DNA from: an uncultured Ectothiorhodospiraceae bacterium
Lineage (GTDB): Bacteria; Pseudomonadota; Gammaproteobacteria; XJ16; Halofilaceae
Assembly (NCBI GenBank): GCA_913055615.1
Contig: CAJXKK010000010.1
Coordinates: 20,557 to 84,556, forward strand
Direction of reading: 5' to 3'
Length of the DNA stretch: 64,000 nt
How positions within the stretch are numbered: position 1 is the first letter of the stretch; each line of letters begins with the position of its first letter. This document shows, piece after piece, positions 32,065 through 41,207 of the stretch. Position numbers and translations under genes: made by a program. The notes under the pieces are model-generated. The model saw only the letters and a list, made by a program, of their open reading frames with translations. It was not told where the DNA came from and made no database searches.

Positions 32065-33624
32065 TCAGCGATTTTTCCAGCGTACCGAATACAGATCGAA
32101 ACGGCGATCATTCAGATTCTGCACGGTGCCCTGGTTGCGGGCGGTGGTCAGCGCCTCCAGGCGCAGATCGGCGATCGCCACCATCTCGGTATTCGGCGTC
32201 GTATCGGCGGCGATGCCGTCACGATCGAAACCGAAATCGCAGGGTGTCAGGATACAGCTCTGGGCGTACTGGATATCCATGTTCTCGACCCCGGGCAGAT
32301 TGCCGCAGTTGCCGGAGACCACGATGTAGGACTGATTCTCGACCGCCCGCGCCTGGGCGCAGTAGCGCACTCGCAGGAAGCTCTGGCGCTCATCGGTGCA
32401 CGAGGGCACGAACAGGATCTGCGCGCCCTGGTTGGTCAGGTGACGCGCCATCTCCGGGAATTCCGCGTCGTAGCAGACCATCACGCCGATCACGCCGCAG
32501 TCCGTCATGATGCTCGTAACCTCGGATCCGCCCGAGATATTCCACCAGTAGCGCTCGTTGGGCGTCGGGTGGATCTTCGACTGCTCGTGGATCGAGCCGT
32601 CCCGCAGAAAGACGTAGCAGATATTCTGTATCTCGCCGGAGGCCACCTTCGTGGGATGCGAACCGCCGATGATATTGACATTGTAGCGCACCGCCAGGTG
32701 CGACATGACCTCCTTGAAACGCTCCGTGTAGCCGGTGAGATAGTCGATCGACTCGGCCGGTCCCAGCGGGTGCTCTTCCAGCGACAGCAGCTGCAGCGTG
32801 AACAGCTCGGGGAAGGTGACGAAGTCCGCTCCGTAGTCGGCCACCACGTCGACGAAATATTCGATGTACTGCTGGAACTGCTCGAACGAGTTCACCCGGC
32901 GCAGTTCGTACTGGACGGTCGCGACCCGGATGGCGTCCGGCAGGCGCGCGCCGCCCTCGCCCTGCTCCTGATCGTCCGTCTGCGGGACCTGGGGGTTGCG
33001 CCATACGAGGTGGGCGGCATGCCCGAGCGAGGCGGTGTCATCGGGCAGGTAGTCGTGCAGGATGCCGAGGAACTCAAACCCGTTGCGCAGCTGGAACGAC
33101 AGGACCGGGTCCCGGAGTTTCTTGTTCTGGACCTGCTCGACGTATTCCTCGGGGGTGCCGACCTTCCGGCGACGCTTCGCCAGCCCCGGCAGGCGCCCGC
33201 CGAATACCACGCCCTTCAGACGCCGGTACTGACACAGCTTCTTGCGCTCGTTATACAGGCGCTGGCCGATCCGGAGATTGCGGAACTCCGGATCGATGAA
33301 GACCTCCATGCCGTACAGCCAATCACCCTTGGGATCATGGCGCGAGGCGAACCCGTGGCCCGTGATCTCGTCCCACCGGTGTGGTGCCAGCGCCAGCGCC
33401 TCCCGGGTCAGGAAGGTGGCACAGTAACCGACGATCTGGCCTTCATACTCGGCCACGAACTGCCCGTCCGGGAAATTCGTCACCTGACCGCGGATCATCG
33501 CTGGCGAGTAGGCCTCATCCTCGGAATAGACCTTGCCGGACAGGCACGCGATCGCCGTGATATCAGCCGTGCGCGCATTACGGATCACCAGCGAGGGACG
33601 CTGCTCTCTATTCGTGGCCGCCAT
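32065..33624 (-). CDS. Fused GNAT N-acetyltransferase / carbon-nitrogen hydrolase
   Basis: A two-domain protein of 519 residues. The N-terminal part (about 10-190) is a GNAT fold with the acyl-CoA-type segment EFRNLRIGQRLYNERKK. The C-terminal part (about 230-515) is a nitrilase-family hydrolase with the catalytic Glu in FVTFPELFTLQ, Lys in QSKIHPTPNE and Cys in GVMVCYDAEFPEMAR. The fusion is known in bacteria, but its substrate is not established. I chose the ATG at 33624 because homology starts there; in-frame starts at 33645 and 33711 exist. It is divergent from btuC. Confidence 0.88.
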   Translation of the reverse strand: MAATNREQRPSLVIRNARTADITAIACLSGKVYSEDEAYSPAMIRGQVTNFPDGQFVAEYEGQIVGYCATFLTREALALAPHRWDEITGHGFASRHDPKGDWLYGMEVFIDPEFRNLRIGQRLYNERKKLCQYRRLKGVVFGGRLPGLAKRRRKVGTPEEYVEQVQNKKLRDPVLSFQLRNGFEFLGILHDYLPDDTASLGHAAHLVWRNPQVPQTDDQEQGEGGARLPDAIRVATVQYELRRVNSFEQFQQYIEYFVDVVADYGADFVTFPELFTLQLLSLEEHPLGPAESIDYLTGYTERFKEVMSHLAVRYNVNIIGGSHPTKVASGEIQNICYVFLRDGSIHEQSKIHPTPNERYWWNISGGSEVTSIMTDCGVIGVMVCYDAEFPEMARHLTNQGAQILFVPSCTDERQSFLRVRYCAQARAVENQSYIVVSGNCGNLPGVENMDIQYAQSCILTPCDFGFDRDGIAADTTPNTEMVAIADLRLEALTTARNQGTVQNLNDRRFDLYSVRWKNR

Positions 33625-33777
33625 CGGGATCCGGAGCCCCTGCATCGCAAAACAGCGCGCATTGTAGCGGAGCGGGAGCGGATTGTCGGCCACGCGCGCG
33701 CTTTCGGTCACCCATAAAAGAAGCCGGTGCGGATCCGGCGCTGTCCCTGTGGCGCCGCGGTGTCATAATCGCGCGCC

Positions 33778-34758
33778 ATGTCTCCCCGCTTGCTGCTGCC
33801 GATCCTCGCCCTGCTGGCGCTCGCGAGCCTCGTATTCGCCCTCATGGCGGGCGCGGTCGAGGTCCCCGCGGCCGCCGTGTGGAGCGCGCTGACCGCCCCC
33901 CCGGAGGACACGGCCACCCGGATCGTCGCCGAACTGCGGCTTCCCCGGGCCCTGTCGGCGTTCGTCGTGGGTGGCCTGCTGGCCCTCGCCGGCGCGCTCA
34001 TGCAGGTCCTGCTGCGCAACCCGCTGGCCGACCCGTACGTACTCGGCATCTCCGGCGGCGCCGCGGTGGCCGCGCTGGCGACGATGATGGCCGGCTTCGG
34101 CGCATTCTGGGTATCGGTCGACGCCTTCGGCGGGGCGCTCGTATCGATGCTGCTGGTGTTCGCCCTGGCGCACGGACGCGGCGGCTGGACGCCGACCCGT
34201 CTGCTGCTCACCGGCGTGGTCCTGGCCGCCGGCTGGGGTGCGCTGATCAGCTTCATGCTCGCCGTCAGCCCCGAACGGGAGCTGCGCGGCATGCTGTTCT
34301 GGCTGATGGGCGACCTGGCGCATGCCGGGATGCCGATCTGGAGCGCGCTGTCGCTCGCCGCCGGCCTCGCCGCGGCGATCGCTCTGGCCCGCCCGCTCAA
34401 TCTGATGGCACGGGGCGATCTGCAGGCACGAGCGCTGGGCGTCTCCGTGGGCCCGCTGCGCCTGGGGATCTACTTGATCGGCTCACTGCTGACCGCGGCG
34501 GCCGTCACCGTCGGCGGCACCATCGGCTTCGTCGGCCTCATCGTGCCGCACGCCGTACGCCTCGTCGCCGGCGCCGATCACCGCACGCTGCTGCCGGCCG
34601 CCGTGCTCGCCGGCGGGACGCTGCTCGTCTTCGCGGACGCGCTCGCCCGCGTCGTGATCGCACCCCAGCAGTTGCCGGTGGGCGTGTTGACCGCGATGAT
34701 CGGCGTCCCGGTCTTCCTGTTCCTGCTGCATCGCGGCCCGCGGCGAGGGTTGCCATGA
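33778..34758 (+). CDS. btuC: Vitamin B12 (FecCD-family) ABC transporter permease
   Basis: A 326-residue FecCD permease with about ten hydrophobic segments. Family marks are RLPRALSAFVVGGLLALAG near 57, the QVLLRNPLADPYVLG loop near 78 and GTIGFVGLIVPHAVRL near 245. The B12 role is inferred from btuD, which overlaps it by four bases, and from btuF, btuB and the B12 riboswitch nearby; by sequence alone an iron-siderophore role could not be excluded. Confidence 0.88.
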   Translation: MSPRLLLPILALLALASLVFALMAGAVEVPAAAVWSALTAPPEDTATRIVAELRLPRALSAFVVGGLLALAGALMQVLLRNPLADPYVLGISGGAAVAALATMMAGFGAFWVSVDAFGGALVSMLLVFALAHGRGGWTPTRLLLTGVVLAAGWGALISFMLAVSPERELRGMLFWLMGDLAHAGMPIWSALSLAAGLAAAIALARPLNLMARGDLQARALGVSVGPLRLGIYLIGSLLTAAAVTVGGTIGFVGLIVPHAVRLVAGADHRTLLPAAVLAGGTLLVFADALARVVIAPQQLPVGVLTAMIGVPVFLFLLHRGPRRGLP

Positions 34759-35522
34759 GTCTGCTGGCCAGCGAAGGCCTCGCCATCGAGATCGGTGGCA
34801 AACGCATCGGCGGCGACCTCGATCTCGCGTTCCGTGCGGGCGAGAGCTGGGCGGTACTCGGCGCGAACGGCGCCGGCAAGACCACGCTGCTGCATACGCT
34901 CGCGGGCCTGCGCCCGCCCACGGAAGGCCGGGTGCTGCTCGACGGGCAGGCGCTCGCCGGGATGCGGCGTCGCACCATCGCCAACCGGCTCGGCATCCTC
35001 CTGCAGGCGAGCGAGGACCCGTTCCCGGCCACGGTCCTGGAGACCGCCCTGATCGGGCGCCATCCGCACATCGGTCCCTGGCGACAGGAGGGTCCGGAAG
35101 ACTACCGGCGGGCCCGCCAGGCGCTGGCGGACGTGGAAATGGACGCACTCGCGGACCGCCCGATCGACACGCTCTCCGGCGGCGAACGCCGCCGGCTCGC
35201 GCTCGCGACCCTGCTCACACAGGACCCCGCGGTCTACCTGCTGGACGAACCCAGCAACCACCTCGACCTGCACCATCAGATCCGGCTGCTGGGGCATCTG
35301 CGCGAGCGTGCCCGGCGCGACGGCGGGACGCTGGTCATGGCTCTGCACGACGTGAACCTCGCCGCCCGCTTCTGCGACCACGTCGTGCTGATCTTCCACG
35401 ACGGCCAGGTGCGGCACGGCCGCGCCGCGGAATTGCTCCAGCCGGGCCATCTGACCTGCCTGTACAACCACCCCGTCGAGGCGGTTGAGGTCGCCGGCCA
35501 TCGGGCGTTCGTGCCGACCTGA
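34755..35522 (+). CDS. btuD: Vitamin B12 ABC transporter ATP-binding protein
   Basis: A 255-residue ABC ATPase. Walker A is LGANGAGKTTLLH near residue 34, the ABC signature TLSGGERRRLALA near 140, Walker B VYLLDEPSNHLD near 160, and the switch His is in MALHDVNLAA. It pairs with BtuC to import corrinoids from BtuF. The ATG overlaps the btuC stop (ATGA). The larger open frame starting at 33879 only shadows btuC. Confidence 0.9.
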   Translation: MSLLASEGLAIEIGGKRIGGDLDLAFRAGESWAVLGANGAGKTTLLHTLAGLRPPTEGRVLLDGQALAGMRRRTIANRLGILLQASEDPFPATVLETALIGRHPHIGPWRQEGPEDYRRARQALADVEMDALADRPIDTLSGGERRRLALATLLTQDPAVYLLDEPSNHLDLHHQIRLLGHLRERARRDGGTLVMALHDVNLAARFCDHVVLIFHDGQVRHGRAAELLQPGHLTCLYNHPVEAVEVAGHRAFVPT

Positions 35523-35652
35523 TTGACTGCACCGAAGCCGCCACGCCGATCGAGCGGCTACCCTACTCCCTCAACGCAACGGACACTCCTGCCCCCTCCC
35601 GTGTTTACTCCCCGCCATGGCGCAAGCGAAACAGCCCTCGTCGCTTCACCCA

Positions 35653-35681
35653 TTGAGTCGCACGTGAACAACGCGTAATGT
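35653..35681 (+). promoter_or_regulatory. Predicted sigma-70 promoter of the btuB transcript
   Basis: TTGAGT (35653-35658), a 17-base spacer and TAATGT (35676-35681) lie so that transcription would start at about 35688, exactly the first base of riboswitch helix P1. The rest of the 35523-35652 stretch, after btuD, shows nothing else. Confidence 0.65.
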
Positions 35682-35687
35682 GAACGA

Positions 35688-35897
35688 ATTGCTTCAGGTG
35701 TTTCGCCGCGTGACCGCGCGGTGACTGAAACGGGAAGCCGGTGCGTGCACGTTTTACAGCGTGCGCAAGTCCGGCGCTGCCCCCGCAACGGTAAGCGAGT
35801 TGCGGTTCGATCACACGCCACTGGGTTTCGACCTGGGAAGGCATCGAACCGCGGGCCATCGGCCCACTCGCAAGCCCGGAGACCGGCCTGGAGCAAT
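35688..35897 (+). promoter_or_regulatory. Cobalamin (B12) riboswitch
   Basis: All conserved blocks appear in order: the P1 arm ATTGCT (35688-35693), ACGGGAAGCCGGTG near 35730, GCTGCCCCCGCAACGGTAAG near 35776, GCCACTG at 35817, the B12 box AAGCCCGGAGACCGGCC near 35872, and the closing P1 arm AGCAAT (35892-35897). It lies upstream of btuB. Binding of adenosylcobalamin is expected to shut off expression, probably by occluding the ribosome site, since no clear T-run terminator is seen after it. Confidence 0.95.
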
Positions 35898-36019
35898 ACG
35901 CAGGATGGCGCGGGGGGCGTCATGCGCGTGCCGCCGTGCAGGCCGCACCGTCTCGTTCTCCCGTTCTATCCGAACCTCGATATCAAGAGGCGCGGGTGAG
36001 CGCCTGGAGAACAACCCCG

Positions 36020-37834
36020 ATGTATCGACATTGCCTGCTCGGCGGCATCGCCGCTGCATTTTCAGCCTTTTCCGTATCCACACTTGCCGCCGACACGATC
36101 GCGCCGGTGACCGTGACCGCGACGCGGTCGGCGGAGAGCGCCAACGAATCGCTCTCATCCGTGACGGTCGTCGACCGTGAAGAAATCGAACGCAGCCAGA
36201 GCTCGAGCATGAGTGAACTGCTCAGCCGTCAACCCGGTGTTGAATTCACCCGGAACGGTGGCCGGGGCACCAACTCCAGTATTTTTCTGCGCGGCACCGA
36301 GAGCGATCACGTACTGGTACTTGTCGATGGTGTCGAGGTGGGTTCGGCAACGACAGGCACCGCATCCTTTGAGGATTTGCCGCTCGCCAATGTCGAACGA
36401 ATCGAAATCGTGCGTGGCCCGCGCTCGAGCCTCTACGGTTCACGGGCCATCGGTGGCGTGATCCAGATTTTCACGCGCGAAGGCGAAGGTGGTCATGCCA
36501 CTGTCGGCGCCGGTACCCACGACCGCAGACAAGGCTCCGCCGGTTACGGCAGCAAGAGCGGAGGCACCAGTTTCAGCGTCAATGTCTCGGCGGAAGAGAC
36601 CGATGGCATCGACGCGCGTGAGAACGACTGCAACTTCTGCGCGGATGAACCCGACGACGACGGCTATGAAAACCAGAGCGTGAACGCCCGCATCAGCCAA
36701 GACATCGGCGAGGCCGTAACGGTCTCGGGCCGGGTCCTTGCAACGGATTCAGAGGTCGAATACGACGGCAGCTTCCAGAACCGGACCGAGAGCCAACAGC
36801 GTGTATACAGCGGCCGGGTTGATGCGCGCATCTCCGGGAACTGGAACACCCGCGTCCAGTTAAGCCGGTCAACCGACGAAAGCGACAACTTCCTGAACCG
36901 GCAGGCCGCCAACACGTTTGATACCACCCGCGATTCGCTCGGCTGGCAGAACGAGATCACGCTCGGCAGTTCGCAGATCGTAACGCTTGGCCTTGACGCC
37001 GAATCCGTGGAGGTCGACAGCAATCTGACGTTTGCCGAGGACGAACGCGATGTTACGGGGGCCTACGTACAGCACCAGTGGAGCGGGCACGCATGGAGCA
37101 GCGAAGTAAGCCTTCGCGGCGAGGACTACGACGAGTTCGAAGACCCGACCACCGGCAGCATCGCCCTCGGGTATCGATTCAACGATTCCGTTCAGGCATT
37201 CGCCTCCTACGGGACGGCGTTCCGCGCACCGACATTCAATGAACTCTACTTCCCCGGTTTCGGCAATGACGCGCTGGAACCGGAAGAGTCCCGTACAATC
37301 GAAGCGGGCCTCCGCGGCCGCTACCAGGCAATGCGTTGGGAGGCCACGGCCTATCGGACCGAGATCGATGAGCTGATCGATACCGTCTCCGCCGGTGGCC
37401 AGTTTTCCCCTGAGAATGTCGACGAAGCGCGGATCCAGGGCCTGGAATTCAGTGTCGGGGTAACGACCAGCGAGTGGGACGGCAACGTCAGCGTCGATCT
37501 CAAGGACGCCGAGAACACCGAAACCGGACAGGAACTTTCCCGGCGCGCCGAGATCGGTCTCAAGGGTGGCCTCACGCGTAATATCGGCGACTGGTCAATC
37601 GGTTCCGACGTGACGATCCAGGGCGATCGTTTCGATGATGCCGCCAACACGGTGCCACTGGACGCCTACGCCCTGCTCAACCTGCGTGCAAGCTGGGATT
37701 TCGCCCGTGATTGGACGGCTCGCCTGAAGATCGCCAACGTCGGCGATACCGAGTATACCCTGGCCGACACCTACAACACCCTCGGGCGAACCGCCCTGCT
37801 CGAAGTCGCCTGGCGCCCCGGCTCAGCGGAGTGA
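36020..37834 (+). CDS. btuB: TonB-dependent vitamin B12 receptor BtuB
   Basis: A 604-residue outer-membrane receptor. A signal peptide ends near SVSTLAAD; a TonB box-like DTIAPVTVTATR follows. The plug domain has LSRQPGVEFTRNGG and VERIEIVRGPRSSLYGS, and the rest is a beta-barrel ending in an aromatic-containing strand (LLEVAWRPGSAE is a slightly unusual end, lacking the usual terminal Phe). I chose the ATG at 36020, with a GGAGA site. Its B12 substrate is inferred from the riboswitch in its leader and the btuCD and btuF genes nearby. Confidence 0.92.
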   Translation: MYRHCLLGGIAAAFSAFSVSTLAADTIAPVTVTATRSAESANESLSSVTVVDREEIERSQSSSMSELLSRQPGVEFTRNGGRGTNSSIFLRGTESDHVLVLVDGVEVGSATTGTASFEDLPLANVERIEIVRGPRSSLYGSRAIGGVIQIFTREGEGGHATVGAGTHDRRQGSAGYGSKSGGTSFSVNVSAEETDGIDARENDCNFCADEPDDDGYENQSVNARISQDIGEAVTVSGRVLATDSEVEYDGSFQNRTESQQRVYSGRVDARISGNWNTRVQLSRSTDESDNFLNRQAANTFDTTRDSLGWQNEITLGSSQIVTLGLDAESVEVDSNLTFAEDERDVTGAYVQHQWSGHAWSSEVSLRGEDYDEFEDPTTGSIALGYRFNDSVQAFASYGTAFRAPTFNELYFPGFGNDALEPEESRTIEAGLRGRYQAMRWEATAYRTEIDELIDTVSAGGQFSPENVDEARIQGLEFSVGVTTSEWDGNVSVDLKDAENTETGQELSRRAEIGLKGGLTRNIGDWSIGSDVTIQGDRFDDAANTVPLDAYALLNLRASWDFARDWTARLKIANVGDTEYTLADTYNTLGRTALLEVAWRPGSAE

Positions 37835-37838
37835 TGGG

Positions 37839-38846
37839 ATGCCAACCGGCGTCACACGCATCCTCCCCTTCGCGGCGATCTCGGCGGTCCTGCATGCAGC
37901 CGCCTTTATGAACGTCCCCGAAGGCGTGGAAATCGCGGTGACGCCGGATGGCGATACTGGGCCGGTTTCCGTTCGGCTGGTCCCATCAGGGGCGACCGCA
38001 CCCGACCCGGCAGCGCAGTCCGGCGTTGCCGGGTCAATCCCGGAAACATCCCGCGAACGGGTTGAACCAGCGGAATCGCCACCGACAACGGATGGCGCGG
38101 ACAAGACCGCCGAGCCCGAGTCGCACAAACCTTCCGAGCAGGCGGCCACCGAACCGGATCGTGTACAGGCGGCATCGGTCGACCGGAACACGCCGAAGGC
38201 TAAACCGAAGGATACCGATCAGAAACGCGGGGAGACCGTCTCCGCCGAGCAGGACGACGCACCCGTGAAATCCGGGCCAGCGCCGGACACGGCCGAGGAA
38301 TCCACCGAAGACGCCGCGTCAGCCAAGAGCGAGACATCCACTACCCCCGAAAACACGCAAGCCTCGCATGCCGCGGATGCTGGCAAGGCGCGCGAGTCCG
38401 AACCGGATAAAGAGTCGAGCGCCAGCCGGGCTGCGGAGGAGATTGCGGAAGCCGCCTCCGGCCGGAACACGAGCGATGAAAGCGACGCCGTCAAGGACGA
38501 TCGGCAGAGGAAACAGGAAGCGGGCGCCGAAGGCAGGGATGACCGCGCCCAGCTGGCAAGCCGCGCCCGACAGCAGGTCGAGATCCACTTCCGCGAACAG
38601 TTCCGCTATCCGCGGATCGCACGCCAGCGCGGCTGGGAAGGCCGTGTCGTATTGACGTTCCGGCTGCAGCCCGATGGCCGGATCACGGATGTGGAAGTGA
38701 CCGAGAGTTCCGGGCGCTCGATCCTGGACGAGAACGCGCGGCAGACCCTGGTCCATATCCAGCGCGTCCCCGAAATCGCCGACCGGCTGCAGAGCGGCGC
38801 CCTGGAACTCGAGGTGCCGGTCACGTACCGTCTCCAACCCGTTTGA
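37839..38846 (+). CDS. tonB: TonB-family energy transducer
   Basis: A 335-residue TonB-like protein. A short N-terminal hydrophobic segment (LPFAAISAVLHAAAFM) is followed by about 200 residues rich in Glu, Ala, Pro, Ser and Lys that would span the periplasm, and a C-terminal TonB domain with FRYPRIARQRGWEGRVVL and VTYRLQPV. The linker is unusually acidic and poor in the Pro-Lys repeats seen in E. coli TonB. It starts four bases after btuB and so shares its riboswitch; no exbB or exbD is nearby, so it must borrow those subunits. Confidence 0.88.
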   Translation: MPTGVTRILPFAAISAVLHAAAFMNVPEGVEIAVTPDGDTGPVSVRLVPSGATAPDPAAQSGVAGSIPETSRERVEPAESPPTTDGADKTAEPESHKPSEQAATEPDRVQAASVDRNTPKAKPKDTDQKRGETVSAEQDDAPVKSGPAPDTAEESTEDAASAKSETSTTPENTQASHAADAGKARESEPDKESSASRAAEEIAEAASGRNTSDESDAVKDDRQRKQEAGAEGRDDRAQLASRARQQVEIHFREQFRYPRIARQRGWEGRVVLTFRLQPDGRITDVEVTESSGRSILDENARQTLVHIQRVPEIADRLQSGALELEVPVTYRLQPV

Positions 38847-38853
38847 TTGAACC

Positions 38854-38935
38854 GTAGCCCGGATGGAGTGAAACGGAATCCGGGGACACGATTACACGCA
38901 TCCCCCGGATTTCGCTGGGCTCCATCCGGGCTGAC
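38854..38935. repeat. REP-like palindromic repeat between tonB and cobO
   Basis: Two arms, GTAGCCCGGATGGAG...CGGAATCCGGGG (38854-38885) and its inverse CCCCCGGATTTCG...CTCCATCCGGGCT (about 38902-38935), form a long imperfect hairpin. This GTAGCCCGGATGGAG family is scattered through many gammaproteobacterial genomes. It lies in the transcript between tonB and cobO and may stabilise or terminate part of it. Confidence 0.85.
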
Positions 38936-38951
38936 CGACAGGGATACTGCG

Positions 38952-39560
38952 ATGGCCGGGCATGACGAAACAGACGCGGAATACCGCGCACGGATGGAAA
39001 AGAAAAAGGCCGCCGTCGACGAGAAAGTCGCACAGGCCAGGGAGAACCGCGGCATATTCATCGTGCTCACCGGTGACGGCAAGGGCAAATCCTCGTCGGC
39101 GTTCGGCACCCTCGCCCGGGCACTGGGCCACGGGTTCAGCGGCGGAGTCGTCCAGTTCATCAAGGGAACCTGGGACTCCGGCGACCACCGGTTCTTCGCC
39201 GACCAGCCCAATGTCGAATATCACGTGATGGGTACCGGTTTCACCTGGGAGACCCGCGACCGGGAGAAAGACCGCCAGGCCGCGATTGCCGCTTGGGAGC
39301 ACGCCGAGCTTCTGCTCGAGAACGAGGACCTCAAGCTGATCGTGCTCGATGAGCTCACCTACGTCATCAAATATGGGCATATCCCGGTCGAGCGGGTGGT
39401 CGAGGCGCTGGAGTTCCGCCCGCGCCACCAGACGGTGATCGTCACCGGCAGGGACGCACAGCCCGAACTGATCGAACTGGCGGATACCGTAAGCGAGGTC
39501 CGCAAGGTCAAACACGCCTTTGAACAGGGCATCAAGGCACAGCCCGGTGTCGAATTCTGA
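38952..39560 (+). CDS. cobO: Corrinoid adenosyltransferase (CobO/BtuR type)
   Basis: A 202-residue ATP:co(I)rrinoid adenosyltransferase. The P-loop LTGDGKGKSSSAFG is near residue 37; LKLIVLDELTYVIKYG near 130 and the C-terminal EVRKVKHAFEQGIKAQPGVEF-type tail (split here: KHAFEQGIKAQ, PGVEF) are the family signature. It attaches the adenosyl group to Co(I) corrinoids and needs a reductant to make Co(I). The ATG at 38952 is chosen by homology. Confidence 0.96.
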   Translation: MAGHDETDAEYRARMEKKKAAVDEKVAQARENRGIFIVLTGDGKGKSSSAFGTLARALGHGFSGGVVQFIKGTWDSGDHRFFADQPNVEYHVMGTGFTWETRDREKDRQAAIAAWEHAELLLENEDLKLIVLDELTYVIKYGHIPVERVVEALEFRPRHQTVIVTGRDAQPELIELADTVSEVRKVKHAFEQGIKAQPGVEF

Positions 39561-39573
39561 CCCATCGCCCTTA

Positions 39574-40227
39574 ATGTCGGAGCACCGCTACAGCGCCCCC
39601 GAGATCGACGCGCTCTATCGCGTCATCGCCGAGCGCCGCGATATGCGCCACTTCCGGCCGGATCCGGTCGAACCGGCAACGCTGACCCGACTGCTGCAGG
39701 CCGCCCACCTCGGGCCGAGCGTCGGTTACATGCAGCCCTGGCGGTTCATCCGCATCACCTCCGACGGGCTGCGCGAGCGGCTGCATGCGCTGGTCGAGGC
39801 CGAGCGCGAGCGCACGGCGGATGCGCCTGGCGAGCGACGGAACGAATTCATGCGGCTCAAGGTCGAAGGTATGCGTGACTGCGGTGAACTGCTCGTCGTC
39901 GCGCTCCGTGACGGCCGTGAGCGCCATGTTTTCGGCCGGCGCACGATGCCGGAGATGGACCTGGCCTCGGCCGCATGCGCGATCCAGAACCTGTGGCTCG
40001 CAGCGCGCGCGGAGGGCCTGGGCATGGGCTGGGTCTCGCTGTTCGATCCGGATGCCGTGTCCGAGCTGCTCGGCATGCCGGCCGGCGCAAAGCCGATCGC
40101 AATCCTCTGCCTCGGGCATGTGGATGCGTTCTACGACCAGCCCATGCTGGAGCGCGAAGACTGGGCGCAACGGATCCCCCTGGATCACCTGGTTGGCGAG
40201 GATGGCTGGCCTGAAGCCGGCGGTTGA
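39574..40227 (+). CDS. bluB: 5,6-dimethylbenzimidazole synthase BluB
   Basis: A 217-residue nitroreductase-fold enzyme that cuts FMNH2 with oxygen to give the lower ligand DMB. RDMRHFRPDPV near residue 22, HLGPSVGYMQPWRF near 49 and GMGWVSLFDPD near 150 are BluB marks. The ATG at 39574 lies 13 bases after the cobO stop. Reduced FMN must come from a flavin reductase; fpr downstream is a candidate. Confidence 0.95.
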   Translation: MSEHRYSAPEIDALYRVIAERRDMRHFRPDPVEPATLTRLLQAAHLGPSVGYMQPWRFIRITSDGLRERLHALVEAERERTADAPGERRNEFMRLKVEGMRDCGELLVVALRDGRERHVFGRRTMPEMDLASAACAIQNLWLAARAEGLGMGWVSLFDPDAVSELLGMPAGAKPIAILCLGHVDAFYDQPMLEREDWAQRIPLDHLVGEDGWPEAGG

Positions 40228-40424
40228 TCGGGATCAATCCGGGGGCGATCTTCTGTTGTAGAATCGCCGTGCCGGGTATGCGGGCGGCGTGGTCGGGGCA
40301 AGAAGGACATCGATCCAATCCGGTGAGGAGTCCCCGCGCCGGGATGCGGCATACGGGCCCGCAGACCACGCCGTTCGCGGCCCCATCGCGGACCGGAGCT
40401 ATCCAACGGAGGCCTTTACGAGCC

Positions 40425-41204
40425 ATGGCAGCGAATTACGCAGCGGAAACCGTCACCAGCGTCTACCACTGGAACGAGAAGCTGTTCAGCTTCCGCACGA
40501 CGCGTGATCCCGGTTTCCGGTTCCGCAACGGCGAGTTCGTCATGCTCGGTCTCGAGGGCGAGCAGAAACCGGTCGTGCGGGCCTACAGCATCGCCAGCAC
40601 GAATTACGAAGAGGAACTCGAATTCCTCAGCATCAAAGTGCCCGACGGCCAGCTCACCTCGCGCCTGCAGCACGTCCAGCCGGGCGACCGCATCCTCATC
40701 AGCCGCAAGCCGACCGGCACCCTGGTCCTCGACGACCTGCGCCCGGGCCGCCGCCTGTTCCTGCTCGCAACGGGCACCGGCTTGGCGCCATTCCTCAGCC
40801 TGATCAAGGATTTCGACACCTACGAGCAGTTCGACCAGGTCATCCTGTTCCACGGCGTGCGCTATGTCAGCGAACTCGCCTACCGCAGGTACATCACGGA
40901 GACGCTGCCGAACGACGAGATCTTCGGCGAGATGGTGCGCGGGCAGCTGCGCTACTACCCGGCCGTCACCCGCGAGGAATTCCCCCACCGCGGCCGCGTG
41001 ACCGATCTCATCCGCAACGGGCAGCTGTTCGAGGATCTGGGTATCGAGCCACTCGACCCGGCCACCGACCGCGCGATGGTCTGCGGCAACCCGGCGATGC
41101 TCAGCGACACCTGCAGCCTGCTGGATTCGAAGGGCATGACCATCAGCCCTCGCCGCGGTGAGCAGGGGGATTATCTGATCGAGCGGGCGTTCGTGGAGCG
41201 GTAG
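40425..41204 (+). CDS. fpr: Ferredoxin/flavodoxin--NADP reductase
   Basis: A 259-residue FAD reductase of the plant-type bacterial subclass. The FAD motif RAYSIAST is near residue 50, the NADPH loop LATGTGLAPFLSL near 110 and VCGNPAML near 220; the C-terminal DYLIERAFVER end is typical of Fpr. In E. coli the Fpr-flavodoxin pair reduces Co(II) corrinoid for BtuR, so its place behind cobO-bluB suggests electron supply to B12 assembly (inference). The ATG at 40425 has an ACGGAGG site. About 197 bases separate it from bluB, so it may have its own promoter. Confidence 0.93.
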   Translation: MAANYAAETVTSVYHWNEKLFSFRTTRDPGFRFRNGEFVMLGLEGEQKPVVRAYSIASTNYEEELEFLSIKVPDGQLTSRLQHVQPGDRILISRKPTGTLVLDDLRPGRRLFLLATGTGLAPFLSLIKDFDTYEQFDQVILFHGVRYVSELAYRRYITETLPNDEIFGEMVRGQLRYYPAVTREEFPHRGRVTDLIRNGQLFEDLGIEPLDPATDRAMVCGNPAMLSDTCSLLDSKGMTISPRRGEQGDYLIERAFVER

Positions 41205-41207
41205 GAA

